Part shown: positions 27,288-36,371 of the stretch, one piece after another
Numbering within the stretch: the first letter of the stretch is position 1
How the letters are laid out: every line of letters starts with the position of its first letter
Assembly (NCBI GenBank): GCA_947629915.1
Contig: CANRFN010000013.1
Location: 1-64,000 of the forward strand
Direction: 5' to 3'
Length of the DNA: 64,000 nt
Source: an uncultured Oscillospiraceae bacterium
GTDB taxonomy: Bacteria > Bacillota > Clostridia > Oscillospirales > Oscillospiraceae
Notes under the pieces: model-generated
Databases searched by the model: none
Seen by the model: only the letters and a program-made list of their open reading frames with translations
What the model was told of the DNA's origin: nothing
Position numbers and translations under genes: made by a program

Positions 27288-28373
27288 TCAGGGGGCGTAG
27301 GCCGCCAGGGTGTCCTGGTAGGAGCGCTCCTCAGAGAAGATGCCCCTGGCCTTTTGCAAAGCCATCTCCCCCAGCTTCCGCCGCAGGTCCGGGTCCTGGA
27401 GCAGCTGCAGCATGGCATCGCTGTACCCCTCCACATCTCCATAGGCCGGGGTGAGGCCCGCCTCCCCCTCCCGATGCACCAGGGTGCGGTTGCCGCCCAC
27501 ATCGGTGGCGATGAGGGGCAGGCCGCAGGCCATGCCCTCCAGAAGGGCAAAGCTCATGGCCTCGCTGCTGGAGCTGTTGAGGCAGATGTCTGAGGCGGCA
27601 AGAAGCCTGTCCGTGTCTTTCCGGAAGCCGGGCAGCACCACGGTGTCCTGCAGGTTCAGCTTCTGCACCAGTCCGCGGATCTCCTCCAAGAGATCTCCCG
27701 CCCCGGCGATGATCACACGGAAGGGCTGATCGGTCTTCTCCTTCAGCCGGGCGATGCTCTCGCAGAGGAACGGCAGCCCCTTCTCCTCGGAGAACCGGGT
27801 CAGGGAGATAAACACCGTCTCATCGGGGCCGATGCCGAACTCCTGCAGGGCGCCGCGGTCTCGGGGCGGCATGGCGTCCGCCGCGATGCCGTTGTACACC
27901 AGGGCGATCTTGTCTGCGGCCATGCCGTTGGCCCGCATGGCGTCCGCGCTGGCCTCGCACACCGCGATGAGCTTGTGGTCCGCCGGGGTGAAGATGCGGT
28001 TGAACACCCGCCACACAGACGGCTGCTGGATGATGAGATGGGCCGTGAACACCACCCGGGCCCTGCAGCCAAAGAGCCGCTTGGCCAGAATGGCCACGTA
28101 GTTCTCTCTGGGATATTGGGCGTGGATCACATCGATGCCCTGTTCCTTGCAGAGGGCCGCCAGCGCCTTTGCCGCAGAGAGGTCAAAGGGGGACTGCATG
28201 GCGATCCGAAAGACGGGTACCCCCATGGCCTTCGCCTTATCCACCAGCGGGCCGTCCACGTTGTAGCAGAGGGCGCAGTCGCACTGGGATGGGTGGAAGG
28301 CACGCAATAGTTTCTCCACATATCGCTCCGAGCCGCCATCTCCGGCAAAGTTGATGAGGTACAAAACCTTCAT
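27288..28373 (-). CDS. GT4-family glycosyltransferase
   Basis: A 361-residue GT-B fold enzyme that would move a sugar from a nucleotide donor to a lipid-linked or surface glycan. It opens MKVLYLINFAGDGGSERYVEKLL, with the glycine loop after strand one. The donor-binding motif NSSSSEAMSFALLEGMACG (E-x7-E) lies in the C-terminal half. The start at 28373 has AGGAGG ten bases upstream; the longer frame to 28463 crosses the promoter. First gene of the GT4-DUF4330-ligase operon. Confidence 0.9.
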   Translation of the reverse strand: MKVLYLINFAGDGGSERYVEKLLRAFHPSQCDCALCYNVDGPLVDKAKAMGVPVFRIAMQSPFDLSAAKALAALCKEQGIDVIHAQYPRENYVAILAKRLFGCRARVVFTAHLIIQQPSVWRVFNRIFTPADHKLIAVCEASADAMRANGMAADKIALVYNGIAADAMPPRDRGALQEFGIGPDETVFISLTRFSEEKGLPFLCESIARLKEKTDQPFRVIIAGAGDLLEEIRGLVQKLNLQDTVVLPGFRKDTDRLLAASDICLNSSSSEAMSFALLEGMACGLPLIATDVGGNRTLVHREGEAGLTPAYGDVEGYSDAMLQLLQDPDLRRKLGEMALQKARGIFSEERSYQDTLAAYAP

Positions 28374-28434
28374 GCGGAAGCATCCTCCTCTCTCTTGTTC
28401 GGATTGGTTCGGCCTGTGCCTGATACAGTCCCCG

Positions 28435-28463
28435 ATTTTAACACCGAACTTGCAAAAAAACAA
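28435..28463 (-). promoter_or_regulatory. Promoter of the GT4-DUF4330-ligase operon
   Basis: On the minus strand: TTGTTT (28458-28463), 17-base spacer, TAAAAT (28435-28440) preceded by TGT (extended -10). The leader is about 55 bases. Confidence 0.65.
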
Positions 28464-28497
28464 CCGCTTTCCGCACGTTCACCAAATTTTAACGAGA

Positions 28498-28526
28498 GCG
28501 AGGCAGGACCAAAGGTCCTGCCTCGC
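28498..28526 (-). terminator. Terminator of the acyltransferase-LtaS fusion gene
   Basis: A 13-bp stem (28498-28510 with 28514-28526) with a three-base loop, 15 bases after the fusion gene's stop. The following minus-strand sequence is only partly T-rich (TCTCGTTAAAATTT). Confidence 0.65.
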
Positions 28527-28540
28527 GGGGTTTGGGCAAA

Positions 28541-31474
28541 TCATGGGGTCTCATACGCCATGAAGTGGGTCTTGCGGTAGTACGAGAGACTGCGGAACTG
28601 CGCCGTCAGGGCGCTCTCCTCCGGGGTGAGCTCCGTGTGGAGCTGGCCCTCGGCATCGTAGCAGAAGCCGGAGTTGTGGATCACCGGGAAGGTATCCATG
28701 AAGGTGTCGGCGGTCTGCATGTAGGCATCCCCCTCCCAGCCCAGCTGCCGGAAGAGCAGGTTCATGAGGAAGCAGGGCGCCACCGCCGGGCCATTCCCCT
28801 GCAGGTCTGTGCCCAGCACCTCCTTGGCGGCATCGTTGGCCCAGAAGAGATACCGGGTGGACCAGTAGTTCAGAAGGGCCTCCTCGGAGCCGCTGGTGAG
28901 GTCGATCCCCAGCTCCTGGTACACGGTGTTGCCGTTGCCCATCCAGGGCTTGTGGTCTCCGAAGAGCACCAGGACGATGGGCTCCTCCCGGGTCCGGAAG
29001 GTGTCCACCAGGGCGGTGATGTGTTCAATCGTGTCCTTTACAGAGCCCAGATAGTTGGCCAGGATATACTTGGACTCAGAGGTGAGGTTTGTGTTGGCCA
29101 CGTAGTCCTCCGGCTCTCCCCACCAGCAGACGTCCGTCTCATAGGGGCCGTGGCCCTGATAGGACACCGAGAAGGAGAACAGGGGCCGGTCGTCCGCCTC
29201 CAGCTGCTGGAGAATGGACTTCTCCAGCTCCGGGAAGAAGATCTCGTCCAGGGCCACCGTGCCGCCGGTGAGGTCGCCGTAGTAGTTCTCCACGTAGCGG
29301 TACGTGTCGATGCCCAGGTGGGGGTTGGTGTTCAGGCGGTTGTAGAACCACTCGTAGCAGGGGTGGTCTCCGGAGGTCTTGTACCCCTGGCTCTTGAGGT
29401 ACCAGGGATAGGCGGAGGTGTTCTGCCGGAAGGTGTAGTCCGCGGTGAGAAGGCCGGTGAGGAAGGCCCGCTCGGTGTTCACGGTGCCGCCGGCAAAGAT
29501 GTTGTCCACCAGGGTGCCGGAGTACCCCTCGGCCTCCAGGGCGTGATAGGGGGCGTATACGTCCTGCTGGAACTGGATGGAGTCGTAAGCGGAGAAGTCT
29601 GCAAAGGCCTCCAGCATGATCCCCACGATGTTCACCTTTTTGTCCTCCGGGATGTCTGCGTCCTGGTGCTGGGCCAGCAAGGCCTCGATGGCGGCCTCAT
29701 CGTAGCCCTCCGGCGGGGTGGGAAAGAGCTGGGCGGTGCTGTGGAGGAAGGGATACAGGAAGCCCCGGGCCATGTAGACCTGGGTCTCCGCCAGATAGTT
29801 CAGGTGCTCATAGGCCGCGTTGGCATCGTAGACGGTGGCGCTGGTGTACTTCGGCACCACGGCGAAGGCAGCGGCCACGGAGAGCAGGGCTGGAATGAAC
29901 CGCCAGGGCATCTTTGGCTTGCCCTTCGCCAGTTTGGCCAGCACCACCACCAGGACAACGGCCACCAGGATCACCAGCACCACCCGGGTGGCGGGATAGA
30001 GGTGGTAGTTGTTCAGCATGTTCCCCGCCTCTTTGATGAGCATCAGATCGGAGGCCAGGATGGGGTCGTCCCGGAAGACCAGCTTAAAGAAGTTGGCGAT
30101 GGAGATCCCCAGCACCGGCACCGCGGTGATGAGGCAGGCCAGCCAGGCCCTGCCGAAGAGCCCGTAGAGGAGCAGGAGCAGCAGGGTGGGCGGCAGCAGG
30201 TTCAGCAGCATCACCACAGGGTGGCCGAAATAGCTGGTGAACACCGCAAGCTCCCGGTTGCCGGTGGCCAGCAGCAGGGACAGGACACCCAGCACGGCAC
30301 CGGCGCCCAATATCCAGACCAGGTTCCACACCCAGAAGAGGACCTTCTTTCCCCTGGCGAGGTCTCTCTCCGGCCTCTTGGCGCAGAGGAAGGACTCCCT
30401 CAGGTGTTGCCACCCCTGCCGGCACCAGACAGACATGCCGTCTGCCGGGCGGGGCTGTCCGGGGACCAGCTGCACCAGGGCATCTGCGGCCACCTGGACG
30501 GGCACCGCCAGGAGGAAGTCCAGGGCAACCAGCGCCAACACCACCATGGGCATCATCAGGAACTGATATTTAAAGTACGGCGCCGCCGCCTTTACCGTGG
30601 GATACAGCAGCGTGTCGTTGACGTAGGAGAGGAGAAACAGCGGGAGGGAAACGGAGGCCAGAGCGCGGATGATCTTCAACAACGGCCTCGGCAGCTTCTC
30701 CACCTGGACCAGGAGATAGAAGAGGCAGAAGGCGGAGAGGCCCACCAGGATGGAGTCGTTATCGCCCCCGCTGAAGGGGGCGCCGTGCCCCCCAAGGAAG
30801 ATGAGCCCTGCGGAGACGCCGGCAAAGCCCACCCAGCCCAGGGCCAGGATCCAGGCCTTGATCTTCTTGCCGTGGTCCCGGACCCAGCAGCCCATGTAGT
30901 AGTAGGCGATGGGAAAGAGGTTGAAGAAGTAGTTGGGCAGGATCTTGCCATGGGCGTTCGCGCTGGAGGCGCCGAAGCCCAGCAGCATGGCGGTGAGCAC
31001 CAGGGCGTTGTGCTCCTTGAAATTCCCGGCGTTCCAGGCCATGTTCAGAAAGGGCATCATCAGGAAGAGCTGGAGATACATCTCCACATACCAGCTGTAT
31101 GGGGCCGCCTCGAAGGCCAGGGTCTTCTTGAGAAACGCCAGCAGCTGCACTTCCTCGCCGTTTACCATGGCCTTGAAGCCGTAGCAGACCACGCTGGCCA
31201 GCAGATAGACCGCGATCACCGGCAGCAGCTTCCGGTACAGGGAGAGGCTCCACTTCCGCCGGCAGCAGAGGTACCCGGAGAGCATCAGGAAGAGGGGCAC
31301 GCAGCACATGGCCAGCATGCGCACCACCGAGGCGGCCAGCATGCCGATGCTGTCCAGCGGCGTCTCATAGAAGCTGGTGTGCAGGAAGAAGTGCAGCGAC
31401 ACCACCAGGATCACCGCGCAGCCCCGTACCAGATCCGGTCCCACCGCTCTCGTCTTTTGCGGTTTCTCCGACAT
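28541..31474 (-). CDS. Fusion of acyltransferase-3 membrane domain with LtaS-like sulfatase domain
   Basis: A 977-residue protein joining two envelope enzymes. Residues 1 to about 330 are an acyltransferase-3 (OafA-like) membrane domain: DLVRGCAVILVVSLHF near the start carries the family Arg and His, followed by ten or so helices. After a linker (RPADGMSV...KRPERDLARGKK) come more helices (about 380-530) and a sulfatase-fold catalytic domain (about 580-900) with GIMLEAFADF, AGGTVNTERAFLTG (nucleophile Thr664) and VLVLFGDHKPWMG. It would both acylate a surface glycan and move phospho-alcohol groups onto it, a combination usually made by separate proteins. It has its own promoter. Frame and fusion are continuous, with no sign of a sequencing artefact. 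Confidence 0.85.
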   Translation of the reverse strand: MSEKPQKTRAVGPDLVRGCAVILVVSLHFFLHTSFYETPLDSIGMLAASVVRMLAMCCVPLFLMLSGYLCCRRKWSLSLYRKLLPVIAVYLLASVVCYGFKAMVNGEEVQLLAFLKKTLAFEAAPYSWYVEMYLQLFLMMPFLNMAWNAGNFKEHNALVLTAMLLGFGASSANAHGKILPNYFFNLFPIAYYYMGCWVRDHGKKIKAWILALGWVGFAGVSAGLIFLGGHGAPFSGGDNDSILVGLSAFCLFYLLVQVEKLPRPLLKIIRALASVSLPLFLLSYVNDTLLYPTVKAAAPYFKYQFLMMPMVVLALVALDFLLAVPVQVAADALVQLVPGQPRPADGMSVWCRQGWQHLRESFLCAKRPERDLARGKKVLFWVWNLVWILGAGAVLGVLSLLLATGNRELAVFTSYFGHPVVMLLNLLPPTLLLLLLYGLFGRAWLACLITAVPVLGISIANFFKLVFRDDPILASDLMLIKEAGNMLNNYHLYPATRVVLVILVAVVLVVVLAKLAKGKPKMPWRFIPALLSVAAAFAVVPKYTSATVYDANAAYEHLNYLAETQVYMARGFLYPFLHSTAQLFPTPPEGYDEAAIEALLAQHQDADIPEDKKVNIVGIMLEAFADFSAYDSIQFQQDVYAPYHALEAEGYSGTLVDNIFAGGTVNTERAFLTGLLTADYTFRQNTSAYPWYLKSQGYKTSGDHPCYEWFYNRLNTNPHLGIDTYRYVENYYGDLTGGTVALDEIFFPELEKSILQQLEADDRPLFSFSVSYQGHGPYETDVCWWGEPEDYVANTNLTSESKYILANYLGSVKDTIEHITALVDTFRTREEPIVLVLFGDHKPWMGNGNTVYQELGIDLTSGSEEALLNYWSTRYLFWANDAAKEVLGTDLQGNGPAVAPCFLMNLLFRQLGWEGDAYMQTADTFMDTFPVIHNSGFCYDAEGQLHTELTPEESALTAQFRSLSYYRKTHFMAYETP

Positions 31475-31527
31475 GCGTCCATCGCCCCTTATCGTATCGT
31501 CCGGCGTCCCCGCCGGCGCAGGCCCCT

Positions 31528-31556
31528 AGTGTACGCCGCCTGCAGACAAACTGCAA
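31528..31556 (-). promoter_or_regulatory. Promoter of the acyltransferase-LtaS fusion gene
   Basis: On the minus strand: TTGCAG (31551-31556), 17-base spacer, TACACT (31528-31533). A small GC hairpin (CCGGCG/CGCCGG, 31501-31516) lies in the short leader. Confidence 0.7.
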
Positions 31557-31625
31557 GGCGGCAAAGATGAATTTTTGCTGAAATCCCCGGGATCAGGGCA
31601 CGTTTGGCTCTGGACAGTCCCTCTT

Positions 31626-32627
31626 CTATGATTCCAACGCGGCCATCAGCCCGTGGAAGGCGTCCACCCGGCTCTGCCAGAGGGCCTCGTCCTCTCCCTC
31701 GGTGGGGGCGAGGGCGTAGTTGTCCCGGAGCCAGGCGGCCAGCCAGTGGGAGAACTTCTCCGCGCCCCGGCCGTTCAGGTGGAGCCCATCGTACCAGTCT
31801 GTGGCGTCATCGATCCCGTAGGCGTCCCGGTCCGCGTTGAGATCCGCATAGCGGGTGTTGGGGAAGTCTGCGGTGTCTCTCTGCAGCCGGTCCAGGTCCT
31901 CCGGCCGCACATAGTTATAGGTAGGGGCGTTGAAGAGGAGCAGCTGAATGCCCTCTTTCTCGCAGATCTCCGCGATCTTCCGGAGGTATACCAGGCAGCG
32001 CTGGTACTCCCCCTCATCGGTAATGCTGCAGTATACCGTGGGCTCCTTCATCTCCGCGATGTCCGTAAGCCAGGTATACCCCGCCATGGGATCCGGCGCC
32101 ACGTTGAGGTGCCTCTGGATTTCCTCGGTGGTGACGTCCTGCCATCTGTCATGGTAGGCCAGGACGGGCAGCAGCAGATCCGGCCACAGCTCCGGCTCCG
32201 CCCCGTGGAGGATGGCCATGAGACGGTTCCAGCCCAGGGGCATGTACGCCGCGTTGGCCTGGGAGTTGCTCTCGTAGCGGTGGTAGAACACGGCGGCCAC
32301 CTCCAGGCAGATCAGCTTGGGGTGCTGGGTCTTCAAGGTCTCTCGGAGATAGTAGTACGTGAAGGGCAGGGTCTGCTCCGGCCCGCTCATCAGGTATGCG
32401 GTGGTGCCGGTGTCCTCCCACAGTATGGCGGGGACAATGTTGCAGTACACATGGGAGCTCCCGAAGAAGAGCACGTCAATGCTGTCCTCCGGCTCCTGGA
32501 GGTACATGTCCCAGGTGCTCCCGAAGGAGGTGCGCACCGGGATGAGCAGGGCGCCCGCCGCCCCGGTACAGAGGAGGAACAGGAGGGCACCTGCCAGCAC
32601 CGCTGCAAGCCAGTGTTTCTTTTTCAC
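31626..32627 (-). CDS. AlgJ/DltD-like SGNH-fold partner of the MBOAT acyltransferase
   Basis: A 333-residue protein with one N-terminal membrane anchor (about 7-28) and an extracellular SGNH-like domain. VLFFGSSHVYCNI carries the nucleophile-type Ser block and WYDGLHLNGRGAEKFS the Asp and His. It lies 12 bases after the MBOAT gene, the usual arrangement in which the MBOAT protein passes acyl groups through the membrane and the SGNH partner places them on a surface polymer. The target polymer is not shown by the sequence. Confidence 0.82.
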   Translation of the reverse strand: MKKKHWLAAVLAGALLFLLCTGAAGALLIPVRTSFGSTWDMYLQEPEDSIDVLFFGSSHVYCNIVPAILWEDTGTTAYLMSGPEQTLPFTYYYLRETLKTQHPKLICLEVAAVFYHRYESNSQANAAYMPLGWNRLMAILHGAEPELWPDLLLPVLAYHDRWQDVTTEEIQRHLNVAPDPMAGYTWLTDIAEMKEPTVYCSITDEGEYQRCLVYLRKIAEICEKEGIQLLLFNAPTYNYVRPEDLDRLQRDTADFPNTRYADLNADRDAYGIDDATDWYDGLHLNGRGAEKFSHWLAAWLRDNYALAPTEGEDEALWQSRVDAFHGLMAALES

Positions 32628-32639
32628 GGCGGCGCCTCC

Positions 32640-34088
32640 TTAAAACTTGAAGTAGGTGAAGACAGAGGGGTCGAAGCCGGGGCCATATGCGCCAAATACG
32701 GCGATGGCGATGAGGAGAACGGCCATCCCGATGCAGTATCCAAAGGGATGCTCCTCAATGGCCGGGAACTTCTTTTCTCTGGCCTTCCAGACGTCCTCCC
32801 AAATCACGGGGAGCATTGTCACGAGCAGCACCCGCAGCCCTCGGCGGCTCAGGCCCAGATCCCAGACGCTCTGGGTGCCGAAGCCGTCTCGGAGGATGAG
32901 GGCGATCCGCTTCAGGATAAAGGTGCCGGTGACCGCGTCCGGGGCCCGGAAGTACACAAAGCTCACCGTGAGCAGGCCGAACACGAACAGCATCTGCCAG
33001 GCCGCCAGCAGCGGGTGGTCCTCCGGGATGTGCAGCTTCTCCCGCACGCCCTTCCGCCAGGGGCCGGTGAGATTGCCCACGACCTGGAAGGCGCCGTTCA
33101 GCACACCCCAGATCAGGAAGGTGGCCGCGGCGCCGTGCCAGAGGCCGCTCACCGCAAAGACGATCATCACGTTGCAGCACTTGCGCCATGTGGGCACCCG
33201 GCTGCCGCCCAGGGGGAAATACAGGTACTCCGTGAACCAGTTGTTCAGGGACATGTGCCAGCGCCGCCAGAGCTCCCGCACGGTGCGGGCGGCAAAGGGG
33301 ACGTTGAAGTTCTCCGGCAGGGTGAAGCCCAGCATCCAGGCCACGCCGATGGCCATGTCCGAATAGGAGGCGAAGTCCAAATAGAGATAGACGGTGTATG
33401 CGAAGACCACCAGCACCCAGAGCCCGCCGGTGAAGTCTGCCGGGGCGGCGTATGCCTTCTCAATGGGGATGGACAGGAGGCTGGCCACCACCAGCTTCTT
33501 GAAGACGCCCCAGACAAAGCGCAGTGCGCCCTTCCGCATGGCGCTCCAGTTGGGGGTGTGCCGCACCCGGAATTGGGGCAGCAGCTCCCTGCTCTTGGGG
33601 ATGGGGCCAGACAGGATGGACGGGAAGAAGGAGAGCAGCAGGGCGTGGTCCAGGAAAGAGGTGGCCGCCTCCACCTTGCCCCGGTAGATGTCGATGAGAT
33701 AGCCCGCCGCGGCAAAGGTGTAGAAGGAGATGCCCACAGGGGCAGTGAGGCCCAGGTGAAGCGCCGGGTCCAGCCCGCCCAGCCAGGTGATGCCGGAGAG
33801 CAGAAAGTCTGCGTACTTCCAGAAGCCCAGCTGTCCGAAGAGATAGCAGAGGGCCAATACCAACCACAGCTTCTTTCGGCCGGCGGTCTGCTGCCGGATG
33901 GCCTGGGCTGCAAGGTGGGTGACCACCGTGCCCGCCAACAGGAGCAGGCCGAACTTGGGGTCCCACCACAGATAGAAGACGTAGCTCGAGACCAGCAGCC
34001 AGATGCGCTGTCCCCGGCGGGGCAGGAGATAGAACAGAAGCAGCACCACGGCCGCAAACCGCACAAACTGCATAGATGTGAACAGCAT
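32640..34088 (-). CDS. MBOAT-family O-acyltransferase (AlgI/PatB/DltB-like)
   Basis: A 482-residue integral membrane enzyme. Typical AlgI-type start (MLFTSMQFVRF...YLLPRRGQRIWLL), conserved RRWHMSLNNWFTEYLYFPLGG, and the catalytic-His region SGLWHGAAATFLIWG. It moves an acyl group, often acetyl, across the membrane to a partner that modifies extracellular polysaccharide or teichoic acid. First of two genes with the SGNH protein; a clear promoter lies about 40 bases upstream. Confidence 0.92.
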   Translation of the reverse strand: MLFTSMQFVRFAAVVLLLFYLLPRRGQRIWLLVSSYVFYLWWDPKFGLLLLAGTVVTHLAAQAIRQQTAGRKKLWLVLALCYLFGQLGFWKYADFLLSGITWLGGLDPALHLGLTAPVGISFYTFAAAGYLIDIYRGKVEAATSFLDHALLLSFFPSILSGPIPKSRELLPQFRVRHTPNWSAMRKGALRFVWGVFKKLVVASLLSIPIEKAYAAPADFTGGLWVLVVFAYTVYLYLDFASYSDMAIGVAWMLGFTLPENFNVPFAARTVRELWRRWHMSLNNWFTEYLYFPLGGSRVPTWRKCCNVMIVFAVSGLWHGAAATFLIWGVLNGAFQVVGNLTGPWRKGVREKLHIPEDHPLLAAWQMLFVFGLLTVSFVYFRAPDAVTGTFILKRIALILRDGFGTQSVWDLGLSRRGLRVLLVTMLPVIWEDVWKAREKKFPAIEEHPFGYCIGMAVLLIAIAVFGAYGPGFDPSVFTYFKF

Positions 34089-34126
34089 CTGCCTGGGCTC
34101 CCCCTTTCTCGCGGATTTTGTGTGTG

Positions 34127-34155
34127 ATTATACCTGGTTTTTCTCTGGTTTACAA
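34127..34155 (-). promoter_or_regulatory. Promoter of the MBOAT-SGNH operon
   Basis: On the minus strand: TTGTAA (34150-34155), 17-base spacer, TATAAT (34127-34132), a perfect -10. Confidence 0.85.
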
Positions 34156-34349
34156 TGCTAAATGCTGAACAAAACGCGCCAATTCGCCCCTGTTTTTCGC
34201 CGCAGGTGCCCGAAAGTCCTGGCTGCAAGGCCCAAAAGGCTGCCCTGAAAGTACGCATTTTGCGCATTTCCGTACCGTCTTGGCGCCCATCTGCCGGTAT
34301 TCATCCAAATTCCGGCCCATTCCGCCCGTTTTTTTCTCTCTCCTCCCCG

Positions 34350-34379
34350 TTGACAGCTTTCTTCCCTTTGGTGTACACT
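34350..34379 (+). promoter_or_regulatory. Promoter of the flippase gene
   Basis: TTGACA (34350-34355), 18-base spacer, TACACT (34374-34379), about 93 bases before the start codon. It diverges from the MBOAT promoter. Confidence 0.65.
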
Positions 34380-34472
34380 GACACTGCACTCGAACACCTT
34401 CGGCCCGCTGCGATCCCAGAGATCCCCCGCCGGCCGATTTCGATAGAGATCACCTCTAGGAAGGGGATGCCC

Positions 34473-36107
34473 ATGGCCAAACCCAGCAAGAACTCCTTTT
34501 TCGGCGGCGCTGCCATCCTGGCAGTTGCCATCGTTGCCGTGAAACTACTCGGCGCCCTGTACAAGATCCCCCTGGGGTATCTGCTCACAGACGCCGCCTT
34601 CGCAGACTTCAACAACGCGTACTATATCTACGGCGTGATGCTGCTGATCTCCACCGGCGGCCTCCCCGCCACGGTGAGCAAGCTGGTGTCCGAGGCCAAC
34701 GCCCTGGACCGGGGCAACCAGGTACAGAAGATCCTCAAGGTGTCCATTGTGGCCTTCTCCATCATCGGCCTGGTCTGTTCCGCCATCATGGTGCTGTTCC
34801 CGGCGCAGCTGGCGGACCTGATGAACAACTCCCACAGCCGCTGGAGCATCATGGTGCTGGGCCCGGCTGTCCTGTTCCTCTGCCCTCTCTCCGCCATCCG
34901 CGGGTACTTCCAGGGCCACGCCCAGATGGTGCCCACCGCTATCACCCAGGTGATCGAGGCGGCAGGCAAGATGCTCTTCGGCCTCTCCCTGGCCTATATT
35001 CTCCTGAAGAACGGCGCCGATGAGTCCGTCTGTGCAGCGGGCGCCATCGCCGGCATCACCATCAGCAGCGTGGTGGCCTGCGTCTTCGTGATCTTCTGCT
35101 ACCGCCGGCACCGGAGAAACGCCCCAGTTGCCACAGACACCCCGGACAGCACCGGCGAAATCCTCAAGACCTTGCTGGTGATCGCCATCCCCATCACCCT
35201 CAGCTCCTCCGTGATGAGCGTGGCAGACCTCATCGACACCAGCCTGGTGCAGGGCCGCCTCCAGGAGGCCGCCGGGTATACCGAGGCCGCCACCCGCACC
35301 CTGAAGGGCGTCTACGACAAAGCCGTAACCATATACAACCTGCCCTCTCAGTTCATGCTGGCCCTCACGTTGAGTGTGATCCCAGCGGTCTCCGCCGCCC
35401 TGTCCCTCAAGGACTACAAACAGGGCGCCCAGGTGAGTGAGACCGCCCTTCGCACCACTGCCCTGCTCATCATCCCCGCAGGCGCCGGGCTCTTTGTCCT
35501 GGGCGAGCCCATCATCCGCCTCCTCTACCCCACCACCGATGTGGAACTGGCGGGCTGGTGTCTCAGCGCTCTGGCCTTCGGCGCCATATTCGTCTGTCTG
35601 ATGCAGATCTCCCACTCCATCCTCCAGGCATACCACCTGATGCGCATCCCCCTCATCACCACCATCATCGGGTGCGTGCTGAAGTTCTTCATCACCTACA
35701 CCCTGGTGGCCATTCCGGACATCAACATCAAGGGCGCCGCATACAGCACCGTCTGCTGCTTCGGCCTGGTAACCCTGCTGAACCTGCTCTATATCCGGTA
35801 CAAGCTGCCGGAGTCTCCCCGGTACTCCCGGGTGTTCCTGAAGCCCGTGGGCTGCGCCGTGGTGATGGGTATCGTGGTCTGGGGCATCTATCACATGGCG
35901 GAGATGGTACTGCCCCATGTGGGACCCTTCGGCAACGAGGCCGGCGCCCTCTCCGGCCTGGGCAACGCCGCAGCTGTGGGCGGCTCCATCCTGGTGGGCG
36001 TGGTGGTCTACTTCGCCGCAATTCTCCTCACCCACGCCATCTCCAAAGAGGACCTGGCGCTCATGCCCAAGGGAGACAAGATCGCGAAGGTCCTGCACAT
36101 CCGCTGA
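34473..36107 (+). CDS. Polysaccharide flippase (MurJ/SpoVB/Wzx-type MOP exporter)
   Basis: A 544-residue membrane protein with about 14 helices in the MOP superfamily layout. FFGGAAILAVAIVAVKLLGALYKIPL is the usual first helix and loop of SpoVB/YtgP-type proteins. The family flips lipid-linked sugars across the membrane; the clade here could serve peptidoglycan precursor or surface polysaccharide. The start is taken at the ATG at 34473, six bases after AAGGGG; an in-frame ATG two codons earlier is also possible. The open frame continues to 34155 without family features. It stands beside MBOAT, GT4 and ligase genes, which favours a surface-glycan role. Confidence 0.85.
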   Translation: MAKPSKNSFFGGAAILAVAIVAVKLLGALYKIPLGYLLTDAAFADFNNAYYIYGVMLLISTGGLPATVSKLVSEANALDRGNQVQKILKVSIVAFSIIGLVCSAIMVLFPAQLADLMNNSHSRWSIMVLGPAVLFLCPLSAIRGYFQGHAQMVPTAITQVIEAAGKMLFGLSLAYILLKNGADESVCAAGAIAGITISSVVACVFVIFCYRRHRRNAPVATDTPDSTGEILKTLLVIAIPITLSSSVMSVADLIDTSLVQGRLQEAAGYTEAATRTLKGVYDKAVTIYNLPSQFMLALTLSVIPAVSAALSLKDYKQGAQVSETALRTTALLIIPAGAGLFVLGEPIIRLLYPTTDVELAGWCLSALAFGAIFVCLMQISHSILQAYHLMRIPLITTIIGCVLKFFITYTLVAIPDINIKGAAYSTVCCFGLVTLLNLLYIRYKLPESPRYSRVFLKPVGCAVVMGIVVWGIYHMAEMVLPHVGPFGNEAGALSGLGNAAAVGGSILVGVVVYFAAILLTHAISKEDLALMPKGDKIAKVLHIR

Positions 36108-36123
36108 GCTCTCCTCTATTATT

Positions 36124-36158
36124 ACAAACCGCCTGCAGCCCGGCTGCAGGCGGTTTGT
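36124..36158 (+). terminator. Terminator of the flippase gene
   Basis: A 15-bp stem (36124-36138 with 36144-36158), five-base loop, 17 bases after the stop. The 33-base core (36126-36158) is identical to the hairpin at 37456-37488 after the next gene. Confidence 0.8.
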
Positions 36159-36300
36159 CTGTTCTGGTACAGGGAGCAGTCTCCCCTCCCGCAGATTGCA
36201 GACCGTATCAATCCGGCAGTTTAATACAGGCCACAATAGCGTTATGTTTCCATTCCAGCCTCCTTCACGCTTTCTTAAGCATTCTCCCTGTCGAACATGG

Positions 36301-36329
36301 TTGAAATAGCGCTGAAAATGCTTTATAAT
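36301..36329 (+). promoter_or_regulatory. Promoter of the stand-alone acyltransferase gene
   Basis: TTGAAA (36301-36306), 17-base spacer, TATAAT (36324-36329), 42 bases before the start codon. Confidence 0.88.
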
Positions 36330-36371
36330 CGGCAGCGCAAACCAGAGAGGAACCAAAGGGGGCCTGGAACC

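Noticed and set aside
28532..31570. Plus-strand frame of 1012 codons opposite the acyltransferase-LtaS fusion
   Set aside because: Shadow frame; the minus strand carries clear active-site motifs and promoter and terminator signals.
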